Positions 1 through 13,447 of a stretch of 64,000 bases of DNA are shown here, piece after piece; position 1 is the stretch's first letter, and the number at the start of each line of letters is the position of its first letter. Made by a program: the position numbers and the translations under genes. Under the pieces are notes generated by a model. The model had not been told where the DNA came from. It ran no database searches and worked only from the letters and a program-made list of their open reading frames with translations. The DNA lies in NCBI RefSeq assembly GCF_000003815.2, contig NC_049993.1:11597703-11661702 (forward strand). The letters are read 5' to 3'. Origin of the DNA: Branchiostoma floridae. Lineage: Eukaryota > Chordata > Leptocardii > Amphioxiformes > Branchiostomatidae.

Positions 1-3000
1 ACTTTCTCCCCAATGTCAAAGACACATCAGAGACCACACAAAGAATCAAAGGGAATGTTGTCATGTATCAGGTATGCCAATTGCTGGAAAATGAGCATAA
101 TCACCAGCTTAGGTTTGGACCAAAATAACATCATGCACAACAACATTTCATAAACAGCTTCTGTAGAATCAGGATGATCGTTTCTCTCTCTTTCAGACTT
201 TGACAATCCTTTCACTAAGCTAATCCAAAAAGGACATTTATTAAGTTGCTGTGGTCACATGACAAATCACACACAATGCATTCCATGATGATCATCCCTT
301 AAACGGCCAACAGTTTGAAGAAAAGCAGCTTTCGAAGAAGCTTAGTTTGAACAAATACTTTTCACATAACTCTGATTAGGATATACATGTAACAACATTG
401 TCAAGTACTTTCAAGTTGTAGAAAATTTTTGTCATTAGCGTTACTGATGCCATTGAAGATATGTAACAGTATCGATAACTTTATCATCTTCTTGATAGAT
501 GCTTAAGATGTGCAAATAAGGAATTCCACATGGTTCTACTATTGCCTCGGCCAATTGTGTGGAAAGTAGCATTGAATTGAATATCCGTTAATCCCGGGTA
601 AGGGATGTAATGGACAAAACCTACAAATACACATAGTTGGAATTGTGGAGTTGGTGGGAATGTGTGTCATGTCCTGTGTGTACGTTAGATGTCAGGACAT
701 CGGAATGTCTCCCCTGTTGCTGTAACAGTGGCAGGAATCTGAGAGGTTATCAGGCTATAGGGATTTGGACATGTCGTGCTGTCATACCAACTAATGACTC
801 ATTCAAGTCTACATCTGCATTACACACTGTGTGAGCATGGAATTTTTATGTACTATTTGGGAAGTTTGCAAGAGAAATCTGCTGTGCTTATCATCAGTGA
901 TAAACCTTTTTTTTTTTTCAAAGTCTCTATGCAGTATGCAATTAATTTTCTAATCAGAGAGATGTTAATTCACTCAGTTAAAGGTTACCGAAGTGAGTCT
1001 ATTTGGGTATCTGCCACTAAACGCTTTTGGTAGGTCAATGACATATAGTAATTGGCACATTCCATTTCCATTTGAAATGTCTCTTTCATGTCTTTTAAGT
1101 CTTTCAAGTTTCAACAGTCTAAGTGCAACTTAAGGGAACGTATGACACTGACACTTCTAATAAATGTATGTTTCATAGGAGTTTCATTGTGTTGTGATTT
1201 TAAGGCATGCTTTGCTTGAAACAGCTATCAGATTGACTTCAATGAGATAATGTGATTATCATACTTTTTCGATGAAGTAATGAATCTACAAATGATTGAA
1301 GAAGGTGTATACAAAACCGATCCCAACATCGAAAGATCTAGTAATTAATTTCTAAGAGATTTCAAACAAAATGCCGGTTTGTCACCTCAGAAAATATGTA
1401 GATCACTGAGCACACAAACGATTAATCATCGTTATGTAATCAGCTGTTTTCTCCAACCCTCGAACAACATATCTTTTATCTTAGCTCTGTGAACTTTCTT
1501 TAAGATTGCCTCCACGATTCCTTTTAGTAAGCCCAATTCAGATATTATGCAATAATCATACTTCTCCGGTATATCTTATATTATACATGATGGGAAAGTT
1601 AAGTTGTTAGACGACCGACCGATCGCACATGCAAATTTTTTGTCTGGGACGAAAGACTAGAAAGGGGTATTTTCGAACGCTTCCCACGGACTACACTACT
1701 GTTTAGTAATGCCAGAACCGTCTTTGGACATCACGAATAAAACAAATGGCTACCAGATCGTTCAGTATTCAGACAAGACAGACATGGGTCTTTTAAACGT
1801 CATACATGCATGTTGTCTGCGGACTGAGACTGAATGACAAAGACATGGCTCCCAGTGCCTTCTTCTTCAACCAAGAAAAACCACGTCATCGCCAAAAATC
1901 CTGAGGCAATGAGTTCATATCATGAGCGTGGATCGATTTCTTATTTTGTTGACAGCCGATGACGTGAAAATGGTACCAACATGACACTGTTTTTGCTTCA
2001 AATTTGACCAAAAAGTACCTGAAAATCGGCCAGAATCATCTCCCTGTCCGCCGCCATTGTTGTTTATGATGCAAGTGATCATACCATAGACTATATGGGG
2101 AAAATAAATAAAATAAATAGCAGTGTTGGTAAATTAGTAAGTCCAAAAGAACAAGAAGATTCAATGAAATGAATCAAATACTTTTATAATGCTAGTTGAT
2201 ACTTATAATGAAAAAAAGAAGGGGGAAATATCAATATCAAAATAGTTAGAGAAAAAATATCACCCCTTTTCGGGGTGTTCCATCGAAGTTTGGCAACACG
2301 CATGTACAAAATACGTGTGAGATATACTGGTTTTACGACAACATATTTTACGACTGTCCCATGTTATCTACCTCGTTTTGCGGCTTGTATAGCGTCGTCT
2401 ATTTTTAGAAGGTACGCGATGACGTTATCTGTTGCTGTTCACCTGCGCCGTGGGCACGCTTGCTTATAGATGGAGCTTTTTTCTGGCCTAATGGTCATTT
2501 GATCGCTTTGAATGGCTTTATGATCCGCGCCCAAAAAGCTGTACGGATAAGACAAGAGGCGATATTACCGGGGCAACACTCTTTTGGCAGCACGACTGAA
2601 ATTTTGTACGGGAAGGCGGGAACGGGATACTTCTGAGACCGCCCCACGCGGACCGGGGTCTCGGCCAATCCGGCACCCGACAGCGGGACGTGCCCGGGTC
2701 TGCCCGCTCCATTTGAATACCATGGACGGAGGAGGCGACACGTATTTAAAGGGACACGCAGGTGACTTCAGGTGTCGACGTTCAGCTTGGCTACGGGAAG
2801 GTCGCGCTACCACCAAACGTCGCTTTCTTCGGGAAAGACTTTCGGGGCTGCCGGGAAAAGACTGGTGTCAGCTAGTCCCGACCACAGACGATATCCAGGC
2901 AGAGATAAGTGCGTTCTCTCTACTAGACATTTAAGGCTCTTAAGGTACACGCAAGACAGTCGTCCAGTGGTCAGAGAACAGTACCGTAGTTTCAATGTAG

Positions 3001-4154
3001 CGTACACTATAAGCTATTACAAGAAGAGCTGACCGGATTGACAAACACGATCAGAGGCAAGGCACAGACAGAACCCACTACTACGGATGTCAGAAAACGT
3101 CTGAGAGTTACAAGCACTGCGGGTGAAGATAGTTCAACATTGTCAACACCTTATCTACGTCAACTCTCTACTCAAAACTTAGTAGTGCCTGGGAATCGAA
3201 CTCATAACCTTCAGCAAAACATAAAACATCAGAAGAGTCCTTGAGCGACCGCAGAACAACGATTGTCAAATTATGGCGCCAACCGAGTACTAGAGTCATA
3301 GAACCTGTCTGATGACAAGTTGCGGTGACCCCTGTCAAGCACATTCAAGAACATCAATACGACTGTCGAGAGACGTCGTGCTGTATCTGTTTTACAAAAT
3401 ATTTCATTGAGCTGATCTTTTGAGTAGGATCGTAGCAGTGCGGGTACAAGGAAGGCAGCGGAGACGAAAGTTCAGGCAGTGCCCTGTGCGTGTATTGAGA
3501 GGTCGCGGAGTTACAGGTCAAGCTGGGGGCAATTATCTGTTGCATTGACTGTGTCCGCTCTCCCACTGCGAGACTCGGCGTACAGGTGGACGCCAGGCAT
3601 CGGCCTCACAAGTACAAAACCTGACGACAAAACCGCCGGCCAGTTTTCGTCAGGATCGAAATATTGTCGCGTTGTCAAGGAAACGAACTGTTATCGTATT
3701 TTGAGTCTCCGAACTGATAGGACAACGCGGTAAGAAGACTAGGAACTTTCACACCAAAGGTAAACAAGAGGTTATATTCATCCACGTTTTCACCGAGTGG
3801 AGAAGTCTAATATGAATGGAAGACGTCAATTGGCCAATAAGCCTGCACGTTGTTTGATGACGTAATGTTTTTATGGCATGACAAACATTTAAGAAGTAAC
3901 GTGCCGTAACAGACAAGACGAGACGCTCACAAATCGTCTTGTAGTAAAGCGTACTGTTTAGAAGGTGACGCGAGACAAAAAAGGAACGACTCGAGTGGAC
4001 TGCGTCCAATAGCGGAGAGGGGAAGTAGCGGAAGTCCACACGTGACTGTATTTTTGTGAGAAGCATTGTCACTCGGACGACAGGCAAGACGCCGGGTGTA
4101 GGAGAAAAGCGAGAGGACCCCGCCGGGAGAGGTACGGGGTCTCCTCGCCGGGGG
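1..4154. other. 5' flank upstream of the INK4-like gene, no gene recognised
   Basis: I see no convincing coding exon here. Short open frames exist but lack recognisable domains or consistent splice sites. A GC-rich stretch at about 2580-2900 stands out from the AT-rich surroundings. It could be a promoter, a non-coding exon or an old repeat; I cannot tell which. Positions 3165-3240 carry a reverse-complement tRNA-like B-box and may be SINE debris. The last 150 bases before 4155 are GC-rich and are the likely promoter or 5' UTR of the INK4-like gene. Confidence 0.5.
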
Positions 4155-7100
4155 ATGGCTCACAACGGGGCCGCCAGGGAAGACGGGACCAGCTTTCCTG
4201 AGGGAGCAGCCGGCGGCCAGGCAGCACAAGAACAGGCGGCCGGCTTCCACGCCATCAACGTGCACGACGGCAACGACCTGACAACGGCCGCGGCCAGAGG
4301 CGACCTGGAAGAGGTACGGCGACTCTTAGCAGCAGGAGTCGACGTCAACGCACGGAACCAGCACGGGATGACAGCGATACAGGTAGCTCTTAATTATTTT
4401 TCTTTCTTTTAATACTTTTTCTTCGCTCCTAAATGCTGAGGCTGGACGTATTGATTTGATGGTTACGTGAATTCTGTGTGATTTAGAGCAGACGCGTCCC
4501 GAGGACTTGGCAGGGGTTGGGACGCCATACAGAACGCGACGCGCGTGGCGGGCAGCAGGAATCATAACTCACCGCATTTGGTTTACACTTCAGCCCGCGT
4601 CAAACTAACGCTGCCCACACTAGACCAGGGGCCTGTCTGTTAAACAACACGTCCCACTAACGCCTGTTGTGTACCGCCGCGAAATATCACAGCGTAAATA
4701 TCCCTACTCCTCACTTCAAGTCCTTAAACAAGCCTCACTTCTACCAGTGGCACTGACTGACAAACATGCACGAGAACGATTACACGTAACATGGATCACC
4801 GAATGAATGATTGAAAGAGATAAAGGTATTATTATGCTAGGCAACGGTAACACGTTATTATATATACAGTTTTATTTCATTTATCACGAGCAAAATTATA
4901 ATTACGGTGATGTAAACAAATAAATTTCGAATAATTCTCTCACAGGACTCGGTCCGCTGCTCATTGCGATTTGAATGTTTCATGTCACTGGCAGAACGGT
5001 GCCTTACTGTTATTCTCATTCTTCAGCAGTCTTTCTGATGTCTTTTGACAGTCTGTTCATTCATTCATCACAACTGCTGTGTACGTACGCGGACTATTCA
5101 AGCTGAAATCACGAGTCAAACTCGCGCGCATACAAAATCTGACGACACAAAAAACTGTTACAACTGCATTATATTTGACAATTTGTATTCGGTTCGCTAC
5201 GGTCTATAAAGCCAACGTCTGTGAGGTGTTTTCGTCTGTTTTCAATCAATAATAGCGTTTCGCGGGTTGTTGCCTGAAAAACGTCGTCTGTTTTGACCAC
5301 AAAAATGGCGGCTCTGAGCTTGGACGGTGGTAATACTCGTCGCCTCTGCAGTCCCGAGTTCAAACCGTTCGTCCCGAGTTCGAACCACTTGTGATCCATT
5401 CTTTGTCCCAAAAGCCTTGAAGATCTGACTCTTTGAAATTAACACGACAGTCTCCTTAAACGCGTTTTGTTAGATAAAAACATTGATGTTGTCATGTAAG
5501 CAACCGGTGGATTTGTATTTGTGAACCGCATGTGTTTCCATTGAAACTACTGCACATGCGTCCGTACCTGTTGATTCAGGTGTGCTACTGCACTAAAGAA
5601 TCGGTATATCCGTCTGTGGTATTTGTAATCAAAAATTGGGAAGCGTTTTTGTGGATTGCTTGAGCGGTGGCTAGGCGAACACGCTGCCCTATTTTTCTGT
5701 AGAAACAATTTCGCCCAGTTGGCTCCCGCCCAGCGTCCCCTGTTGCTGGCAGGGCGCCAAGAAATGATTCAGCCCGATCGAACGATGCGACCGCGTCCCC
5801 TCAGAACCGCCATGGACGCACTGCAATGTAAATAACGCCTCACCGCCTATCTTTATATCCTATTGGTACATCCGTCTGTAATATCGACTTTTCTACCGTA
5901 TACAAAAACTAACGCTTTCTCTGTTAAGATCTATAGCACACACGTGACGCGCCCTCGTCGACAATTAAGGTTACGTCGGTTGTTAGAGAAGTGACCCCCG
6001 TTTATTTTCGCGGTTTGTGTTCGTTATTGTTATCCATGTAAACAAACCACACCGACACGTGATACGGCTGATTATTTTATCCATATCGGAGGTCGAATGC
6101 GGCAACTCTGGCGTACAAACGACTATACGTCATGTCAACAAATATGGATAAACATAAGTGAATGGTATTTGTATCGGTCAATGCTACAACTAGTCAGTGC
6201 TAAAACCAGATTTGATAAGAAAGAAATTTTAGAAACCGCCAAGTTTCATTCCTATTAAGCCAATACTTAATTCACTAGTGCTTTCAAGGTCATACTTGAA
6301 AGACGTGCCCTTCAATGATCAACTTTGCGCGGACAGCGTCGTTTTGTTTTTGTAGATTTGTCGTGACAAAACAGTGATACGATATTGACTATTGGCCGTC
6401 CCATACCAATAGGTCGTAAACAGTATGTAGTATTGCTGTGCACAGGATATGTACTTTTACGTTTTAAGCTTTGGCACTGGTTGCCGCGTTCCTTACCCAA
6501 GAGGAGGGTAGCTACTCTTGCCATTGTACTCGAACAAACGGCAAATACAACGCAGGGGACCACCAGCTCTGTCTGTAGTATTTACCGACTTAAACAACTG
6601 CTTAAAGACTGAATATCACCCTTTGTAATCATTAACGCGAATCTAGATGATTGACAGTTGAAAATGATGTGGTCTGACAACTGGTAGCCCGGCGTCAACA
6701 GGGTTCTGATCGCCGTGTGTTTGTTGTATCCCGTAAGCTTGCTTGAACGGGTTGTTATAATAATAGTTTATTGCAAATTCTTCCCCGAGGACTACTTGTA
6801 GCTAACATGAAAGGGGACAAACTTGTTGGGTTCAACTTCTTTTCCTGAGACAGTGGAAGACGAAGTGGAAACTTTTTCTATGATGTGTGGGTTCTAGATC
6901 TGTGATACAAATATTGGTGTACTAGCATAGTCGGGCACCACAGGGAACCCTACAAACACTTGAGTGACGTTGAAGTGCTCGACCTGTCGCCCAGACCATA
7001 TCGCTGTCGGTGTAACAGCTCCTCCAAAAGGCGCACAACATTTACTGAAGTCTGAACTCTGTTAGACCTACCTGCAACGGAATCCTACGTGACAGACTGC

Positions 7101-9082
7101 ATGAGCTCTTCGCTGGCAAACATATTCTCCCGAGTGTAAGGACTATTTTCTGGAGTTTGTAACTTTCGTTCAACACAAGTAAACTGCTTGCCTGGAATTT
7201 TATTTTTGTTAGGACTCTTGTCACATTTCATAAAATATATGTGTTTGTTCTTGTTTTACCTCAATGTACAGTCTTTCCTCTGTTGCAAATATTTTTTTTC
7301 TCAAAAAGAGTTTTCTAACAAATTCAAGTTGTTTTAAAAGACTTCAAAATAGTTTTAATCGGTTAATACAATACACAACGTAATTAAGCTCTTGGGAAAA
7401 TGTGCATATTCAGAGAATGGTAAAACCTTGTTAATTTCATGCCAGAATCAAACACCTGATATGATATACTATTAGTTGAAAGATAGGACCTTGGTGGGGG
7501 CAATTCCAATTAGATGATAACACTGTGACTACACACCTTACTGTACCCTGCCTCGAGGGAAAGCGTGATACGTTCAAGTCATTCAATTTGTACATGATAT
7601 ATGCCTCAATGATATATGCCCTGAAACACTATATGTAGATATAGATACAGACACACAGAACTGGCCTAAAAGTGTGAAGAAACAATCTCTCTTCAGAGAA
7701 GAAAGTACAATCAATAGTGCATACAATGTCTTACCAAGGAGTTCTTACTGGTGGATACTGAAATTAAATGGTGTTAAAGGGCGTCCAAAAAGTGGAAACA
7801 AAAGGAGGAATGAAACAGGAATTTTATCCAACTGTACAAGTAATCGGTCCATTTCATGTTTCTTTTTTTGTAGCACGCCTGAAATATTGTAAAACTTGAA
7901 ATTACAGGAGAAACATTTGACCATCCCCCCATAGTCTCATTCCTAGTAAACTACAAACTCACCGTTTTAAATATGCATATTTCGTTTTTTTTAAATACCA
8001 TATTTTCGCCAATCTGGGTTTTCACTTTTCTAGTTTGTATCAAACGTACATAACTATCGTTTAATAAGCTAAATCGTTAAATGTTTAATGTTCCCTGACT
8101 TTTGAAGAAAAAACACTGTCAAGGCCCGCATGTAATTTTTCTCTCACATCGTTAACGGCATGTTGGTGTGTGTACATGTATGTTAAGATTAGGAGCAAGT
8201 TGAGCAACACATACTCTCGTCCCCAGTATCTATCTGACCACTCCGAGTCCTCCCGACTTTCCCACAACCAAACCGGAAGTCGCGCCGACCCCGCCTTCCC
8301 CTCTCCTTCCGCGAAGCATGCCGGATGTTCCGTTCTGTTACAAACAGGTGTTCCGAGAAAAAAGGAGAGAAGAGAACAGTTTTCTTTTGTCAGGAATAGT
8401 TGTCGATTCGTTTATCCTACATTGCGTTCCTTTTCATAACAAGAAAGTCAGGAATACAATACACATTATTACAAAAACTATAACATACAGAATTTCCTAG
8501 TACTTGTAGTAGTAACGTTAGTAGTACAACTGTCATACTAAATTTAGTAATTGCCGTTCAAAACAGTAACTTTTGTCCACCATTTAGTACGTTAATAGGA
8601 AAGTATCTCCTGGACTGTTATGTACTGTTTTCCAATGTGTATTGTTTGGCCTTAAGTTGATAAGTTCGGTGTCCGATAAACTGACGATATTTAACAAACG
8701 AGTCCTTCAAAATGACACATAGAACAAATACAAAAGGCGTGTTTCATTTTTTACCGGCACTTATAGTATAGAAGTAATGCTAGTGCTGTTTTGGGTGACG
8801 CAAACGTACCCTTATTTTTATAACTAACTTAGTAAGGCTGTCGTTTGGTGCTTACTTGTAAATATCTATAATCAAAGTGATGATATACTCATGTTAGGTC
8901 CAACATTACTACATCTACATGTATGCTATAATTAGCTGGAATGGAATTACGGGTACATGTTTGGTCTCACAAAATGACTTTTGAAATACGGTTTCACAGG
9001 ACAGATACGAAGACGACATTCCCACGAAGTCGAAGCCCTACCCATCCAAATACAACTGGCATTGGGTAAAATGTTCTGAAAG

Positions 9083-9158
<76 letters not shown>

Positions 9159-12100
9159 TGATCTATCACTGTTTTGTTGTAAGACAAGAAAGGTATACTA
9201 GCCCGTGGTATCATTATGGCAGAATATAGCTTGGTTGTGGCATATACAGTGTACTTAACATTTACATGTGTACTATGTAGTACGTTTTCCTATAATACTC
9301 AATGCATCGACTGCTTGTAGTAAGGGATCGTAGGCAATAGACTGGAAAGTAAAGATGGGGCTAAACACATAATATGACATGACTCAACTGCTAACGGTTT
9401 CAAAGTCAACAGTTATTCACCTGCCTAGCGGAAAGGATAAAGACANNNNNNNNNNNNNNNNNNNNNNNNNNNNNNNNNNNNNNNNNNNNNNNNNNNNNNN
9501 NNNNNNNNNNNNNNNNNNNNNNNNNNNNNNNNNNNNNNNNNNNNNGCTTAACAAAAAAAAAACGGTTGTTGCTTTTGGCTTCAGTAGTAAATAAACTGTT
9601 AGGCAAATGTTCTGAAAGCTATAAATGCCCTATATCTTGTGTATACGTAACGAGCTTATAACCTAAGACTGTACTTGGACATTCACCGTTAACCCATGCG
9701 GTTGTTGCTTTTGGCTCACAGTAGTAAATAAACGGTTAACATGATTTCACAGCATGTATTCGTCGCTTGTTGCCAGATACTAGTGAGTGTTGTTCTTTTA
9801 TCCTTTCCGTTAGGCAGGAAATATAACTGTTGACTTTGAAACCGTTAGAAGTTGAGTCAAGTCATATTATGTGTTTAGCCCCATCTTTACTTTCCAGTCT
9901 ATTGCCTACGATCCCTTACTACAAGCAGTCGATGCATTGAGTATTATAGGAAAACGTACTACATAGTACACATGTAAATGTTAAGTACACTGTATATGCC
10001 ACAACCAAGCTATATTCTGCCATAATGATACCACGGGCTAGTATACCTTTCTTGTCTTACAACAAAACAGTGATAGATCAGTGCTTGATTCTAATCCGAT
10101 TTTGCACTCCCTCCCAAAGGACACAGCTAAACTGCTCTTTGAATTTGTTATCTCAAAAGCTAGGGATTTGTGGTTGACAACACAAATGTCAAACATTACA
10201 ATTCCACTATGGCTCCAAATCGGGTAGTAGTGACTTTGTATGTACACGATCATGAGGAGAGCCTATTATGATAATACATTGTACCCACACAAATATACAC
10301 ATTGCACCGTTGCATGTGGGGTGATTTTGTTTGGTTTGAGTTTGGGAAAACCACAGAAAATGCAGTGTTCGTTCTTCAATACAGATTGAATCTACACAAT
10401 GCAGTTTGTAGAAAATTTCGTTTGTCCATTCTGAGAAGATGTCAGCTCATTTCTGAAATGTTTTTACATCCAAACTTTGTTATATCTAAACTAACATGCT
10501 TCTAACAATCATCATTGAATTTACTTAATTTTGCATTCTTACTTGTTATTTTGCATCGTTACATACAGTACTACTTGACGTGTAATGAAATATGTTGACC
10601 CTAGAGTTAGCATGTCAAAATGGTAATCATACATGCTATTAACTTTTTGTTAAATAAATAGAACAAGATATAGGAAAAAAAATAAATACAATATATGCAT
10701 GCAGAGTTCCTATATTCCTATTCCAAAAAGATATCATATAAACAAAAAATGTTTTAGAGACAATCGTTCACAAAACGTTTTGTTAGCACTCCTGTTTTCA
10801 ATACTAGTGACAGTGAGCTCGAGGTTTGACTGGTGGATTTAATTAAGGTCGTGGTTGGACGTTATTGGTATCGGCACACAAATGTCTACTCACAGGCAAG
10901 TACTTTATTTGACAAAGTAGAATATAGAACCAAAACGTAACTAGATTAAAGGTCAAAATGTGGACATTGGCGAGTAGTCAAGTCGTCTTTTGAAAATGTC
11001 TCAGTTTTGTGGCCAGCTTACTCAATTATTTGCAGCAACTTTCGTTACATCCGTTACAAATCCGATATTTAATAAGAGCAGTTGTTCATGTTAGCCTTAG
11101 TCTAAGAGGCATTGTTTACATCACTATCATTGTCTGAGTGTGAAACGTTACAATATGCATGGATAACATGAGAACAGTTGATGAGCTATCAGTTATATGC
11201 CTGTACCGTATGTGCACAACTGCACAATACTGTATAGCAGGACGTCCAATGTTCGATAAAAGTTACAAGCAACCGACAGTAATATCATGTTATAACAAAG
11301 GTAGAGGTATACAGTTTTTATGTATTATCTATCGACATGAATGTACCATCGTCCAAAGTAAAGGAGAAAATAGGAAATATTTAGACATATTAACAAGTCA
11401 GAGCTGTTGGCTAGTTAAACTTAGCATGTCCACCTGCCAAAAGCTATGGTATCTATCAAAGTGCATAACTACGTTGGCAAATTGTATCTAAGAGCACTGA
11501 AAGTTAAACGTTTGAAAGGCTTCAAAATGCATTTATTTCTCTTGCAGTTAGACAGTAGATATTTTGACAATTTGACGTTTGATTTGTCATCTAATAAAAA
11601 CAGTTTTGTAAATGCCGCTGTGTTGTAGGAACAATCGAACGTGCATGGTGTAATACAACACTGTTACTGAAACATGTTTGAGTTAGATATCAAAATGAAC
11701 ACGACAATCAAACAGTTGATCTAGTTACTATAGAATACTTGGACAAGGTGATGTTTACACAATGCACTAACAAAGATACGGTGGCCAGTTTTGATAACAA
11801 TGTGTGGTGCTTCTATATGTGGTGTATACTTTGCTGTAGACTGTAAACTTTTGTTCTGCTGCATGATCGTTAAGGATTTCTTCTGTAGAGCAGAATCAAG
11901 CTGATTTTACAGGACTACGCATCCGTGTGTCTGGTCTCGTAAACGACCACAACCTAATGCTAACTCAAACAGGTGGTACAGGGCAACTACACTGCATCCG
12001 ACACATGTATAGATGCTATCTTCTTGTGCTTACCTTGGTGGCAATTTCTAGTTTCTTTTTCAAGTTTCAGATGGCACAAAAGTTTACATTTTTTTGACCG

Positions 12101-13447
12101 GAAGGTCTGGAAACGTTTGGGTCTTATAACGTTTTTCTGTAAATTTATTACCAATGTTTATACACCTGTAGTGTGTACAGTACTAGTAGCCATGATTGAG
12201 GTTAGAACTTAGACAGCGACTTGTTCCGATCCACACATTCACACCGATGTTCAGGATTAAGAATTATAACACCAGCGCGACGTTTCCTCGCGCGTCTAGA
12301 CAGAACCGTTAGATCTAACGGTGCATGTTAGAGACAGTTTGCATTCAAATCTTTCCCAAATCCTTATTCAGTTAGATCTACAGTGTGTTTATTCTTTCGA
12401 GTTTGACTGCCAAATAAACATTCGTCCTAGGCATTATGTTATAGATGTGTTGTTCCAGCTCTACCTATGTAGACAGATATCACAGGTCAAGCGAAACATC
12501 GGCAATCATACAAGATTCACGGGTAAAGAAAAACCATAACTACAGAGATGTTGACGACACTTTTACAGACGTTAAACGTAGGCTGTACACTACGTGACAC
12601 ATTGAAGAACAATGATGTATGTAACAAGGAAAAAAACGTGAAATATGGAAAAGCTTCGGAATTAGAAAAAAAGCTTGTGATCTGCAGGGAAGCAGTACGG
12701 GCGATCTTTGTCGCGTGCTCGTTCGGAACTCTCGAGTCTATCGTGCGTCTAGTTCAGGTTTCCGATTTCACTGATTTCGCTCCAACTTGCTAGTAAAACA
12801 GGGAAGTTGGAACTTTTACATGCTAAGTATATTTTTTCCACATGCGGTGTTTTCGTGTGTGAGGCATCCCCAATTTCAGCCACTTCCAAACTCAAGAATT
12901 TTCTGTTGATCATCCTACACCCGATAATCATATAATGTGTGTTTTTGGAGTGTGTGTGTGCCAGATACTTGTTTGTTGCCAATGCTTCTCGATGATTCCT
13001 TACTTGAGTGCTTACATTGTTCTTTATTTCCCTGGCTGTAATATTTTTATTTGTCATTTGCAGGTGATGGAGTTTGGGCATCACATAATCGCAAAGGAGC
13101 TTCTTGAGAACGGGGCAGACCCGAACGTTCGCGACGTAGAGACCGGTCTGTCACCTGTCCACGACGCCGCGCGCGACGGCTGGGAAGACACCTTGAAGCT
13201 CCTGTTCGAGTACCACGCGGACTTAGACGTCAAGGACCTGCAAGACATGACTCCGGCACACCTTGCTGCCGAGAAAGGTCACGTCAGAATCTTAGAATTC
13301 TTACGTGCCAAAAGTACGGACCTGTGGGCAAAAAACAGGCGAGGACAGACGCCGCGAGACCTCGCGAGAATCCACGGGAAGACGGACGTGACCGCCTGGT
13401 TCCGAGGCAGCTTTCCCGAGCAGCACGCCGAGCAACAAGGGCAATGA
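4155..13447 (+). CDS. CDKN2: INK4-type cyclin-dependent kinase 4/6 inhibitor (CDKN2 family)
   Basis: Two coding exons, 4155-4382 and 13064-13447, give 203 residues. INK4 proteins bind CDK4/6 and block cyclin D activation, arresting cells in G1. Five ankyrin repeats are visible: about 40-69 ([17 protein letters not shown]), 73-102, 107-134, 139-167 and 172-190. Five repeats resemble vertebrate p18/p19 rather than the four of p15/p16. The family hallmark HDAAR lies at 109-113. Repeat 2 has the atypical first helix (VMEFG at 77-81) typical of INK4. The splice junction falls after TAIQ, just before VM, in phase 0, the same place as in vertebrate CDKN2 genes. The start is the first in-frame ATG; the open frame extends upstream only to a GTG. 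Residues 1-39 are a low-complexity Ala/Gly/Gln extension absent from short vertebrate forms. It lies next to, and converges with, MTAP. Family identity is firm; one-to-one orthology to a single vertebrate paralogue is not implied. Confidence 0.94.
9084..9157. repeat. (TA)n microsatellite
   Basis: About 37 uninterrupted TA dinucleotides, immediately left of the inverted-repeat arm at 9157. The preceding words (ATGTTCTGAAAGCTATA) recur at about 9608 without the TA expansion. This suggests a local duplication whose one copy expanded. Confidence 0.97.
9157..10082. repeat. Inverted repeat (about 287 bp arms) spanning a scaffold gap
   Basis: The left arm, 9157-9445, is the reverse complement of the right arm, about 9796-10082, with a few substitutions and small indels. 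The spacer contains the N gap and two direct copies of a GGTTGTTGCTTTTGGC word followed by AGTAGTAAATAAAC (about 9564 and 9698). It could be a foldback-type transposon or an assembly artefact in which two orientations of one locus were joined at the gap. The arm divergence argues against simple duplication of identical reads. Confidence 0.8.
9446..9545. other. Scaffold gap (100 N)
   Basis: Exactly 100 N, the usual placeholder for a gap of unknown size. It lies inside the spacer of the inverted repeat, where a hairpin would hinder sequencing or assembly. Confidence 0.99.

Larger units (their letters stand above)
4383..13063 (+). other. Single large intron of the INK4-like gene
   Basis: The donor GT is at 4383 after CAG, and the acceptor is TTTGCAG ending at 13063. 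The intron holds a TA microsatellite, a 100-N gap and a pair of inverted arms (listed separately). A segment near 5290-5320 includes an ATGGCGG context resembling a promoter-proximal YY1-type site, but no coding exon follows. I found no further INK4 exon and no convincing nested gene. Confidence 0.75.

Noticed and set aside
4056-4154. Upstream in-frame extension of the INK4-like protein
   Set aside because: The extension begins with GTG, not ATG, and adds only low-complexity residues. The first ATG is at 4155.
13064-13447. A possible ARF-like second reading frame in INK4 exon 2
   Set aside because: No long alternative frame runs through exon 2, and no separate upstream first exon is evident. 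ARF appears to be a vertebrate novelty.
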